Source: Primula veris (lineage: Eukaryota > Streptophyta > Magnoliopsida > Ericales > Primulaceae). Taken from it: a stretch of DNA of 64,000 bases. Position 1 is the stretch's first letter, and the number at the start of each line of letters is the position of its first letter. The stretch covers positions 33,828,967 to 33,892,966 of the forward strand of contig OY821744.1 in NCBI GenBank assembly GCA_963682055.1, written 5' to 3'. Both the position numbers and the translations under genes were made by a program. Shown piece after piece: positions 50,901 through 62,345 of the stretch. Below the pieces are notes generated by a model. That model was not told the origin of the DNA. It saw nothing but the letters and a program-made list of their open reading frames with translations, and searched no databases.

Positions 50901-52941
50901 TATAATGCGATATATTTTGTAGAATTGACATAGCTTTTGAACAATGACAGGAAGGGATTGCTGTTGGTAGAAGCTTTGCTATGTTCAAGAATTACAATAT
51001 TGATGGAAATAAAGAAATGCTTGCTTTCGGGATGATGAACATTGCCGGTTCTTGCACTTCTTGCTACCTCACCACAGGTACTTATATATCTACTACCAAA
51101 ATTCCGCTTCATTGTTTTTCCCGATATAATTTCGAGTCCTGAAGATAACTACACTAAAAAAAAGAGTAAACAACAACCAGCTTTTAAACAAATAAGTAGG
51201 CTTTTTTGAGGTCTAAATTTCTTGCTTCTAGCCTATTCTTGTAAAAAAATAAAAAAAGATACTCAGCTTTTTATGCATTGCAGATATAAGCAGAAAACCC
51301 GATAACGTGCGCTTAAAAAAACTGCAACCAACAAGTTCATCATGTCGCCTTCATAAGAATCAAAAGAAAAGCAGATTTGTTTACTATGTAACTAAATCAG
51401 TACAAAAAGTATTTATTTTTTATTTTCCTTTTTCTTGGGCAGGGCCATTTTCGCGGTCAGCGGTGAACTTCAAATCAGGGTGCAAAACAGCAGTTTCTAA
51501 CATAGTCATGGCAATTGCTGTAATGATAGTTCTGTTATTCCTAACACCACTGTTCCACTACACTCCCCTCGTTGTTCTATCGTCAATTATTATCGCTGCG
51601 ATGCTTGGATTAATTGATTACGAGGCAGCGCTACATCTTTATCACATAGACAAATTCGATTTCATCGTTTGCATGAGTGCCTATTTTGGTGTTGTTTTCG
51701 GAAGTGTGGAAATAGGCCTAGTAATAGCGGTACGTAACAGAAAGCAACTCTGTTTAGTTAGAATAATTTAAACGTATTCCGTAAAATCCTAGTGGTAACA
51801 TTTCATTTCAATAATCAAGAAATGAAAATCATGGTCATCAAAAATAAAACCAGTTTATTATACACCATGCCAATCTCAAATCAGTTTAGTGAGTGCATTC
51901 CCATTAAAAGTAGCCGTAAACGAACAAGTTTTCCTTAAGTCCAAGTTGTCACTCTATACTCAATGGTTAATTTCCAACAACAACAAAATATAATTTTTTT
52001 ATTTAAAGATATACTATACCTGGATTCTCATGCTGATTTTTTTCTCATTTTATGTTCAGGTCGCGTTATCTCTACTTAGAGTACTTTTATTTGTCGCGAG
52101 ACCTAAGACCACGGTTCTTGGTAATATACCGGATTCTATGATTTACAGAAGTGTAGATCAATATCCAAATGCAAATAGCGTACCAGGGATTCTCATACTT
52201 GAGATTGATGCTCCTATTTACTTTGCAAACTCGAGCTACTTAAGAGAGAGGTAAAAAAAATATACATAATTGACCGAATATTGAAGGCTTATTTAGGTAT
52301 TTGATGAATTGTTTTGGTATAGGATTTCAAGGTGGATAGATGAGGAAGAGGATAAACTAAAATCTTCAGGAGAGGACAGTTTGCAGTATGTCATACTTGA
52401 TATGGGTGGTAAGTGATTTTTTTACAAGACAATACTGATGTACACAACTATGATAGAAATTTTTTATTTAACTTTTTTCATACATTACAATTCTCATATT
52501 CGATAATCCCCCTTTCTGCAGCGGTAGGAAACATCGATACCAGTGGAATAAGTATGCTTGAAGAGGTGAAGAAGAGCACTGAAAGAAGGGAACTAAAGGT
52601 ACATATTTAGATATTTGTTCATCCGACTAAAGTCCAACATCTAAAAAAAACTTGAACCTATAAAGTCTATAAAAATAATTTTGGAAACATTTCTTGAACT
52701 ATAAAGTATAAACACAGAAAAAAAACTTACCTTTTCTTTTTTCCTTGTAAACAATGTATAGCTTGTATTGGCAAATCCTGGAGGTGAGGTGATGAAAAAG
52801 CTAAACAAGTCGAAGATAATCGAGTTGATAGGGAAAGAATGGATCTATTTAACAGTTGGAGAAGCTGTTGGATCATGTAGCTACATGCTTCATACATGTA
52901 AACCAAAGACCGACCCAGAGACGTATAGCACAAATGTTTGA
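44925..52941 (+). CDS. SULTR3;2: Group 3 sulfate transporter (SULTR3;1/3;2 type)
   Basis: SLC26-type anion transporter with a C-terminal STAS domain. Group 3 SULTRs are linked to plastid or internal sulfate movement; the exact substrate is not shown by sequence. Twelve plus-strand exons: 44925-45252, 45619-45826, 47158-47329, 47713-47778, 48494-48607, 49893-50009, 50951-51077, 51443-51729, 52060-52250, 52323-52408, 52522-52598 and 52762-52941. All phases close, giving 650 aa, normal for the family. Landmarks are FPDDPLRQFKN near residues 37-47, AGITIASLAIPQGISYAKLA, PPLVYAMMGSSRDLAVGTVA, VDFLSHATIVGFMAGAATVV, ALAEGIAVGRSFA, GPFSRSAVNF and DYEAALHLYHIDKFDF. The STAS part (about 492-640) includes ILEIDAPIYFANSSYLRER and GNIDTSGISMLEE. 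The 22-codon exon 4 (WRWESAVLG) is easily missed. Introns 2 and 5 carry repeats. Assignment to SULTR3;2 rests on gene order; SULTR3;1 is equally possible by sequence. Confidence 0.93.
45950..46560. repeat. GGTTTGG/CGGTCTGG-rich element in SULTR3 intron 2
   Basis: Two blocks of mixed GGTTTCGG, CGGTCTGG, GGGTTGA and their complements (about 45,955-46,140 and 46,330-46,530) flank a (TA)n tract at 46,305-46,330. They are arranged so that the outer parts can pair (GGTCTGGTTT against AAACCCGACCAGACC). The structure matches the other CGGTTCGG-type elements in the window. It is intronic and leaves the splice sites intact. Confidence 0.55.
46470..46487. repeat. Short telomere-like CCCTAA run
   Basis: AAACCCTAACCCTAACCC is present within the intron 2 repeat. 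It contains a telo-box (AAACCCTAA) but is mostly the six-base CCCTAA variant rather than the usual plant CCCTAAA. It is probably part of the repeat and not a telomere relic. Confidence 0.6.
46794..46990. mobile_element. Stowaway-like MITE, copy 4, 3' end degraded
   Basis: Begins CCCTCTCTCCGTTCCTAATT after a TA, and shares TTATGTGCAATTTAATCGGCC and TTGTATCAAAATTATCGGAA with the other copies. The right inverted arm is mostly lost after about 46,960. It lies in SULTR3 intron 2. Confidence 0.75.
49678..49725. repeat. (GTGTTT)n and (GT)n microsatellite in SULTR3 intron 5
   Basis: About six GTGTTT units pass into a short GT run. It is a simple repeat, about 170 bases upstream of exon 6. Confidence 0.9.
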
Positions 52942-53689
52942 GCTACAATATTTCATATATAAGTCGGTAAATCTGACACACCTGTGCCCAAACAATTGAT
53001 GTTTTTTTTATTTTCCGGAACTGTAATCTGTAAAATATGCATATGTTTACAAACTTGAAATTATGAATTCAAATACCAATCAATAGAAATTACATTGCGA
53101 TTGAACCTAATGAAAGGTAAACACGTAACACCAGAACGAAGCAATATATATAGGCTTCATAAAGTTGATCAATCATGCAAATGTATGAAGCTACCCGCGT
53201 CTAGTGAATACTAATTCACCCCAACTAAATTGCGAGCAAGCCCAATGCCTTGTTTGGTTTCAGCTTTTAAGAAAATGAGCTATATTTTCTTTTTCCAGAT
53301 TAAGAACAAAGCTCGGTTTATCCAGCTTCAAGCTTCTAGTTTTTTATGCTAATTTTTAAATGGTCAGCCAAAAGCAGCAAGGCTTAACACCCTAATAATG
53401 AGCTAAATCTGCTATTAAACAAGGCTAAAATATAAGAATACCAAATTGACTAACCATTGAATAAAGGATTGCCAAGAGATACACAAAGTTTATATTTTCA
53501 ATTAAAAAGAAAAAGGAGCTTGAAATGTACAATAGCTTTCCTAAACAAGCACAAAGTCTAGCTTATAAGAAAAACACAAAACAAAGTCTGAATTAAGTTT
53601 AACAAAAACATAGAAGTCACAGACCATCTCTTTAAAAGTTATTCTGAAATATATTACGAAAATAGCTGAGATGAATCTTGCCGGCGCGC
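52942..53689. other. Convergent SULTR3-NET1 intergenic spacer
   Basis: The stop codons of the convergent SULTR3 and NET1-type genes are about 750 bases apart, so both 3' UTRs and terminators lie here. At 53,248-53,424 the ends CCTTGTTTGGTTTCAGC and TGCTATTAAACAAGG are inverted and enclose paired AGCTT/AAGCT blocks, suggesting a small MITE. No other gene is present. Confidence 0.5.
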
Positions 53690-56600
53690 TTAGTCTCCCC
53701 GGGTTGAAGGCTGAACACAGACACAAAACGATGAGCTCGCTTTTTTGAGTTCACGACTAGGAGTTCTTAAACTGCCATATAAATAATCCCTCAACATAAC
53801 CTTTTTCTTTGTCTCTTTAACCCCAAGTTTACCCTTTGTTTCCTTCTTGTCCGTTTCCAGCATCAAAGTTTGTATTTTTTGCACTTTCGTCTGCCACTTT
53901 TCGACTTTCTCCGAAATTTTTCGTGCTTGCTCTGCAATTTTTCTTCTTCTAGCACTTGCACACTCCTCCGAATCAATTCCCAAATTGACGTTAGAGGAAA
54001 ACGATCTCTTTTCGACACTTCTCATTAGTTTACCTAAACAATATTCAAACAAACTGATAAACAAACCAAAAGCAAACCTACATAAACCAACAACCCCTAA
54101 CTATTAATTTTGATTGAATTAGAAAATTTAAAAAACCTATTTACAGATTGAATCGAATCGATTATGACATGTGTGTCTAAATCAATTAAGTTTGGAAAAA
54201 AAAATAGTTCTGTTGTAATTGGAATAACAAACAGACGAGACTAGGCCAAACTAATCCGATTACAAATGACCTGGTTCTTTTTTTCTTTGATTATTAAGTT
54301 ACTCAAACAAAACCGATTAATTTAAATTTCTTTGGTTTTTATTTTTCTTAGATACAGAATTTAACTGTGAATGCCCTTAAGTTTACCATTATAATCAAAC
54401 AGCTTGATAATCGCCTCCTCAGCTTCTTCAAGCTGCTCTATCAAGATATCACCATCCCCTTTGTACACGGATTTTCCCTTTTTTCCTTTTTCGGTAATTT
54501 CGACTTTTTTCAATAAATCTTGTACATTAATTTGGAGATTACTCAATTTCTGAGCATCTGAGTTGAGCCTTTCCACAATCTTGGTCTTAGTCGCCTCTTG
54601 GCTACGTTGCGAAAACGTCTTCGAAATCTCCAACGTGTCCACACCTAACTCCTTCTCAGCCTCGATCTTTGAACTTCCAAGTTTACTATTTTGTGACCGT
54701 AACCCTTTTTCCTTCCTGGTGGTAAATTCAATGCTGTGATCTATATCAGTTGAATCCCACGACTCAACCCTCTTGCTCCTAGACTTTCTCTCTAATTGCC
54801 TGCTCAATGACCGAAAAATTGGATATTATTGGTTGCATATCCTTGAAAAGGGATCATATTCAAATTAGTTATAAAAAAAACTTATTAAGAGTTTATTTAC
54901 CTCAATTCGTACGAGGATTCAGAGTTTTTATCGAGCATAATGTCTTTCATTGTAAGCTCGTTTTTGAAGTCTGATTTATTGTAAATTGGCACGGAATACT
55001 CTCTGTTTGTACAAGTTCTAAGCTTCAAACTATCGATGCCTTCCTTTGCAATTTCTAGGTCTGTGTTTGTGTCGCTGTTTTCCTTAGCCGCATGCTTCTC
55101 TTTTTGAATGAATGTTCTCTCAATCACTTTGATCTTATACTGCAGATCCTTTAGCTCGGAATTAAGATCCAGCGCCTTACTATCCGCACTTCCATTTTTG
55201 CAGTTAACTGATACAACCTCCTGGACAAACAAATCATGAAAGATTACGTGCGGTACTTTTTTCCAGCACAATACATTTTTTTTGAATACTTTTCAAATCT
55301 AATATATTCAAGAAACTGCTATTAACATTGTGTTATATCTTAATGATAAACTTGTTTTTGAATGTTATAGGGTTCAATATGGTCTACTGCCCACGAAATT
55401 GGATCTAGTAACATGAAGTACCAAAAAGTTGATCAAGTAGCCTGTACTGCACCGATTTCTTGAATTACTGTTTTTTTTCTCTGTCAAATTATCTAACAGC
55501 GGAGTACCTAAATGACAAGTAACAGTAGTATAGGGTACTAAGGTTAAGTTGACATGTTCTTTTAGGTTTATATTTAGCACCTTATACTGAACTATGGTCA
55601 ATTTAGTACCATGCCTTTAGATAATTGGAATGAGAAATAATAAATTGATATAGGTAAATATTGAACTTTTTCATATACATATATAACTAAGGTTACCTTT
55701 TCTCCATCATTGTGGTGTTTCTGACCCTTCGTGCACAAAGTACGGTACTCTAATGAAGAAACTGAATCCTTCAAAGACAAAACGAGCGGGGCATAGGACG
55801 CCAACTGAGCTTTGAGCCTTCCATTTTCACCTTCCAAAAAACCATTCTTTTTTTCCAACAAATCAATTTTTGCATCTTTTGTAGTAAGTCTGTCTTGAAG
55901 CTCATAAATTTCACCATCCGATAATTGAGTTGTTAATTTAAGTTCTTCTTTCAACTTCTTTAATTTAACCCCCAATTCCCTATTTTCTTCAGCTAGTTTA
56001 TAAATTTGATATTCTCGGTTATTAGTAATCACATTAGCCTCTTCAATTTCTCGGTTAATACTCACATTTAGAGAAGCGAGCTTGTCTACTTTCTTTTCTA
56101 GGTCCCTGTTCAATTCTAGTAACTTATTCGCCTCATTCTGCGATAAAATCCACAGTTCATTCTTGATTTTCAACTCCTTGATCAGTGTTTCTTTCTCCAT
56201 ATCCAATATCTTCGTCTTATCTGACAAATCTTCTATCAGTAGAGATGGGTTATTTTCTTTAAGATCTTCTATGCATCTTCGCAATATTAAGTTTTCGAAC
56301 TGATAATTCATGGCCTTTTCAAGCTCATCTTCAAATGCTCTCGTTCTGAACAAAACTTCTTTTTGTAAATGACAAATCTGCACTTTCATTCCAGCAAATT
56401 GTGTCTCATTGTTTTGAGCAGATGTAGATTTTCTTTTCTTTTCCGTATCTAACAAAAAAGAAATTTCTTCTAATTTAGAAATATTAGATTCTAGTTCTTT
56501 CTCTAAACCAGGTTGTTTCTCTTGTCTTTTCCCCAGGGCTTTTACTGCTTGCTGAGTGGTTTCTCTTTGCGATGCTAATGTATCTTTTTCGTCAGTAAAG

Positions 56601-59062
56601 TAAAATTTCTCCATCTCAAGCAACTCATAAGAATCTTTAAGGCTTTTGTTTTCTTCATTAATCCTCGACATTTCATTTGACTTTTTCTCCAGTTCCAAAG
56701 CAAGAAGCCTCATTTGATCCTGAGTTTCGGAATGTAAATTTTGCAATTTCTGGAGATTAGTTTCGGCCTCAATAGAACGAAGAATATTAGATTCTTTCTC
56801 TGTTGTGAGTTTGGCAAGTACTTTCTTTAAATCCTCAACTTCCCTCTCAGCATTATCGGCTTCTTCCATAAGATCCATAGCATTTTCTTCCGCACGCTTT
56901 AATTTCATCTCTAAATCTAATATCATCTCCAAAGAATGCTCATATCGACCGAGAGCCTCATCTTTTTCACAAGTAGCTTTAGAGGCCTCGTCTTTGGCTT
57001 GAGATAAGTTTTTCTCGAGATTAGCAATATTCACCAAACAATTTTGATATTCAAGAAGGGTAGCTTCTTTTTCGGCTACTAATGTAGCAAGAGAATCTCT
57101 CAAAACATGAGCTTCTTCTTCAGCTTTATTGGCTCGATCAGTCAATTCTCTTGAAACCTTCTCTAGCTTACTCACCTTTTCCAAACTATCTTCATATTGG
57201 ACTATCCCAGCTTCTTTTTCAATTTCTAATTGGGATAAAGCATCCTTTAGTACTTGAATTTCATTTTCAAATATACTCACCACTTCAGAGACGGACAGAT
57301 CTTCATAAAAATCAAGACCTTTTCTCACTTTATCTTCTGCAAGTTGTTCCGTATCCCCTCCGCCCAACAGAGATAGCCCTATAAATGTTTTCAAACGGAT
57401 TAAGAAAAGATTAGTTAATGCGCTTGTGACAAAAATATGAATACAATTCTACTTTCTTATGATTCCATTGATATTCCACTAAAACTTATTGGTAATTTAA
57501 GACATCAAATAAGTGCATATAAGTAAAAAGTCTTTTTACTGTTTTACTCACTTATAATTACCCATGTAGATTCGATTTATAACACTAGCCTATCATCCTT
57601 TACACTTGATTCATTAACCTCATACAAAAAGACCAATGGGGGTTGATTTGTCTGAATCAATGAAAAACTCTCACGTTTTTACAATATGTACACTTACCTA
57701 TTAATCGACAGATCACTTTTATATGCACTAACTTGTATGCTAAAATTAACGGGAGTGTATTGATTGAACAATTAATATTAGTTTCTTTTACTAGTTATAA
57801 AACATTGTAAGGATGGTGTTTAAAATAGTATAAAAACCTTGAAGCAATATAAGAAATTAATATAGTAGGTTAAAAAGAGAAAGTAGACTATACAATATGG
57901 AATAGATAAAGAAAAATAACAAAACTATCTTCAGAGTCGAAAGGAGAACCTTTCTGCAAATGATGAGAGGCTAGTAAATCATCGGTTATTCCCAGTGGCT
58001 CTTGATTTGGAAAGGCTTCTACCATGGTACGCTGGGCTTGTCGAATAACACCTGTTGCATTATCGTATCTTTCGGCCAAAGCACGATAAGTACGATAGAA
58101 TTCTTCGACCAATTTCATAAGTTCTGGCCGCTTTTTATAGTACATTTCTGCCCTCATTGCAAAGGAATCAGCGTCTTCTTCAATAAGCTTGATTATGGCC
58201 TTGATTTTGGAGTCCATATCTGTCAGAATTGACAACAGATTGTAAGTAGTAATATATATACATGTATACACATGAGCCTAGCGTGTAGGAATAGTAAAAA
58301 GGGAAGCAAAATTCTCGAGCCCAACTCTGACTTTAAATACTAAGGAACAAACGAGGATGAAGAAAAACATAGGATAATGATATATGTATGACATCTCATA
58401 AAAATTTCAACGAAGGGAAAAGAGGTAGTCCAAAAACATCAGTGTAAGATAGTATATAAGAACTCCAGTGCAGTCACTTGATGAAACAAAAATCTAGCAA
58501 CAGCAACAAAACTTTATTTGAAAAACGGTCGTTAACCTTTTTATTAAAAAAAACACTTAAATATCTTAAAAGTTAAAAGCAAATCATCTTGGGAGTTTGT
58601 GAAGCAAATCCCCATCCTGAAATGCATTACAAGTTTTTTGCAATGTTTGAACAATGAGCGAAAAGTAAATTGGAATCTGAAAATAAAATGAAGTGGGGAT
58701 TTTAAATATTCAACCATTATGAGCAAGATAAGTTTACTGAAACATCTACGAGAATTTAATGAACCTTTATCGTGCAAGGGCAAGCGTCAAATACAATATT
58801 CACTTCTAATTATGCATGCGACAAAAGAAGTCGTCACACAACTGAATGATAGTTTCATGTTGTTAATAAGAAAACAACTGCTTTACTTCTACAGAGCAAC
58901 TTACAATCTGAATTAAATTGAACAAATTGTTAAATTCATGTAAGGAATAATTGTTGTACCTGTAAGATTCTCCTGGAGCCATTTCGAGTTTTTAGGGGTG
59001 ATGTGGCTGTCCCACCACCACGAGTACTTGCGTCTGGATGATGCACGTGTCAACCCTGACAT
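53690..59062 (-). CDS. NET1C: NETWORKED 1-type actin-binding protein
   Basis: NET proteins bind F-actin through an N-terminal NAB domain and sit at membrane-actin contact sites such as the plasma membrane and plasmodesmata. Minus-strand exons are 59062-58960, 58219-57926, 57378-55697, 55220-54901, 54799-54387 and 54033-53690, all in phase, giving 1051 aa. The NAB domain covers about residues 10-95: [74 protein letters not shown] very long coiled coil (heptad-rich, Glu/Lys/Leu) fills about 140-930. The C-terminal segment, FDYNGKLMR then VMLRDYLYG and FCVCVQP, is typical of the NET1 group. Its length is nearer the short member NET1C than the longer NET1A, B and D (from memory), and its place beside SULTR3 agrees. 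A 5' UTR exon and a 3 kb UTR intron are likely upstream. Confidence 0.92.
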
Positions 59063-60243
59063 TGCTTCAGTAAATTGTCACAAATTGATGATAAAGTTCG
59101 CGCGATAACTGAACTTATTTCTGCAGATCCAATGCCCAAAACGGATATTAGTACATTTAACAACCTAACTAAATGCTAGCGAATACTAATTGGCATTGAT
59201 TTATCTCATTTCTTGTATCTAGTCAAGAATCAATGAACAAAAGTCAGTTCCAGTAATAGCTCATAGGATATCTATTATACAAACACAGAGAAATATCAGT
59301 ACGAGTTATCATGATCAAAACAGTCGGGACAAAGTAATTAACAAGCAGAGGATCTCAATTTCTGGAGAATAAAAATGAAGACTACAAACGGAGAAAGGGA
59401 ATGTGACTGTAGCGTGAACTCTGTGAATCAATATTAGCAGTGAAAACAAAATTATTAAGAAGATATTTTCAATGTTGAGAGCAAAACATGGAAGGTACAA
59501 CCAAAAGATTGATAGAGTTGCCCCTGAAGCTATAAATATACTCGAGAGTTAAAACGTGAAATTGCTAAAATCTCCTTAATCAGCATAACAAAACCAGAGA
59601 AGCTACAATGAGAAATTGAATTATAGCCGTGCCATGAAAATATGAATGTATTCAAACGGAAAAATCAAGCAGAAATCAATTTACCTAATCAAACACAATT
59701 TTTAGACACTTTTTGTGTCTAAATTATATGTTTAAATTAAAGGCTGCAACTTATAATAAATTGTAGGCAATGTGCAAAATCATGAATCTAATTAAAGTCC
59801 TCAAGAGTGGAAATAGAGAAGTTATGGGTTACCTTATAAAACAAGAGATGTAATCAGAATAAAGGTAATGATTAAGCCAAACATTGAATCAAATACAAGG
59901 TGTAATTAGAAAAAAAAAATTAAGCAGATACTTTGAATTTTGAAGAGGAAAAGAAAGCCTACATTTAAAATATGATTTATAGACATCAAGCAAAATTAAG
60001 AACTTACTCAAAAACACTACAGTGAAATTAATAATACTAAAGCAAACACATTCTAAATCATAATACTGATAATTTAGAGGACAAAAAATGAAGTCTATGA
60101 GAAGATATGAACCATACTAAAAATAGATGATCATGCTTCTAATTACGATCAAATAGATGTAATAAGTGGAAGACAGAAATTAAAGATGCTTCTGATGTGG
60201 GGAGAAAAAATTTAAAATTACAAATGAAAAACAATTTTTCGAG

Positions 60244-61672
60244 TGGCGCGAAATTATGGATCTGCTTCAAAGGAAAAACCAAGAAGTTGTGAATGAACTT
60301 AATCAAAATAAGACCAGTTACGACAAGATGGTAGATAAGCAGATTTTACCAATATCCAGATGAAAAAAAAAAAACTACAAATAGAAAATGACTTCTCGAT
60401 GTGGCGCGAAAAATTGAATAGATGTAAGGGGAAATCGCAAAATTAGGAATCTACCTAATCAGACACAATGCATATTCACAACAGTTGATTTAAATAAGTT
60501 TTAAAATTAAAATTTTGATTTGAAAATATGTGAAGCTTATGACTCAAAAATGAATTGTAGGCGCGGCGCGAAAAGTTATATGTACTCAATCGGAAGGTCA
60601 AGGATTTTGAGTTTAAAATAACAATAACAATAAAAGAAGAGATTTATAGGTTTGAATCATGAATTTACGTGATCAACCACAAGCCATAATCAGAAAACAT
60701 CTATATATAAAAAATTAAAGGTTCGTCTAGGAGGAGAAATAGAAGAATGCCACAACTGAAAATCAATTGCAGTTCAAGCGCAAAATTAATTAATCTACTT
60801 TAAGGCGAAATCGCCATATGAATTATTCAAATCAAACAAAGGGCCTATTCTGAAATACTAGGAATAGCAGACAGTTACAATTTCGAGAGAAAAAAAATGG
60901 AAGATTGCAGATGAAAGATTAATTGTGGCGGTGGCGCGAAACAATTGAATTTTACTAACAATATGATCTGGACATGTAAAGAAAGAAATTTTATTAAACA
61001 AACTTTTGAATAAACATACCGTTATAATTTCGAGAGGAAAAGTAGAATATAACAGATAAAAGATTAATCGAAACGATGGCGCGAAACATTTGAATTTTAC
61101 TAACAAAAAGATCTAGACATATAAAGAACGAGAATTTTATTAAAACAAACATTTGAATAAGCAGACCGTTACAATTTCGAGGGAAAAAATGGAAGATTAC
61201 AGATGAAAGATCGATCGTGGCGGTGGCACGAAACATTTGAATTTTACTAACAAAAAGATCTAGACATATAAAGAAAGAGGATTTTATTAAAACAAACATT
61301 TGAATAAGCAGACCGTTACAATTTCGAGGGAAAAAGTGGAAGATTACAGATGAAAGATCGACCGTGGCGGTGGGCGAAACATTTGAATTTTACTAACAAA
61401 AAGATCTAGACATATAAAGAAAGAGGATTTTATTAAAACAAACATTTGAATAAGCAGACCGTTACAATTTCGAGGGAAAAAGTGGAAGATTACAGATGAA
61501 AGATCGACCGTGGCGGTGGGCGAAACATTTGAATTTTACTAACAAAAAGATCTAGACATATAAAGAAAGAGGATTTTATTAAAACAAACATTTGAATAAG
61601 CAGACCGTTACAATTTCGAGAGGAAAAGTGGAAGGTTGCAGATGAAAGATCAATCGTGGCGGAAGCGCGAAA
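60244..61672 (-). promoter_or_regulatory. Cluster of E2F-type motifs (TTTCGCGCC)
   Basis: The E2F consensus TTTSSCGC, mostly as TTTCGCGCCA on the minus strand, occurs at 60,244-60,253, 60,402-60,411, 60,564-60,573, 60,932-60,941 and 61,077-61,086, and as TTTCGCGCT at 61,664-61,672. Three further units carry mutated versions (TTTCGTGCC near 61,224; TTTCGCCC near 61,370 and 61,518). Such a density of GC-rich octamers is unexpected in DNA this AT-rich. Plant E2F/DP factors bind this motif to control S-phase genes. Whether these copies are used by the NET1-type gene downstream is unknown. Confidence 0.6.
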
Positions 61673-61720
61673 CATTTGAATATTACGAACAAAAAGATCT
61701 AGACATATGTGAAGATTACT
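60840..61720. repeat. 146-bp tandem repeat array, six units
   Basis: A GATCT(A/G)GACATATAAAG block recurs at 60,965, 61,110, 61,257, 61,403, 61,549 and 61,696, giving a period of 145-147. Each unit reads GACCGTTACAATTTCGAG, GGAAGATTACAGATGAAAGA, TCG(A/T)(C/T)CGTGGCGGTGG, then the E2F-type core, GAATTTTACTAACAAAAAGA, GGATTTTATTAAAACAAACA and TTTGAATAAGCA. The middle units (61,257-61,549) are almost identical; the outer ones are more diverged. Related but unphased motifs continue upstream to 60,240. Confidence 0.95.
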
Positions 61721-62345
61721 TTTTTTAATTAAACAAAACTTTCCCAACTTTTGAAAATTAGATACATGCAAATTACTTTAGAGTTACTAAATCCGAATGC
61801 TTTGAATTATCAGATCATAATTTCACCTATTGGTTAAGGATATAAGGCTGCAAAAAAAAAAATTATATGACCAATGAATCTATAATAAACCAGAACTAGA
61901 AACTACATATGATCGATATCCAAAATGAAGCAACTATGAACAAATCTAACAATCTATGAACAAACAACTAATTTGTTATGCTTACGTATGTATATACATT
62001 TACAATGTATCCATTTTTATTTTTATTTTTGAATGTAATCTATGTTGTCTATTCAAGGAAAAAAAACTAGTCTGAACATGAACAGTTTGAAAATTATACT
62101 TGAAAATTACTACTTACAAAAAATGTACAGAATTGAGATGCAAATGATGTTTGATCACACAGCTTCAAGAAAACTCTTTTGAACTAGTTTTCCTTATCAA
62201 AAACACTTCATTTTTGTTTTTGGTTTTAGTACTGTTAGAGCTTTTGAGGTCCTATAAAATTGAAAGATTGTGTTATATAGTATATGGGGAAGATTGGGAA
62301 ATAAAGTAAATCATGAGATTATTTCCTTTAATGAAGAATTTTATC

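Larger units (their letters stand above)
59121..62118 (-). other. Probable 5' UTR intron of the NET1-type gene
   Basis: There is no coding region between the NET1 start codon and about 62.3 kb. On the minus strand, a strong donor (TTTTTT/GTAAGTAG) lies at 62,118, and an acceptor (GGATCTGCAG) ends at 59,121, 58 bases before the ATG. A TATA-like ACTATATAAC lies near 62,270-62,280. This fits one long 5' UTR intron with a short leader exon at about 62,119-62,245. It is inferred; transcripts would decide. Most of the interval is repeat-derived. Confidence 0.45.
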
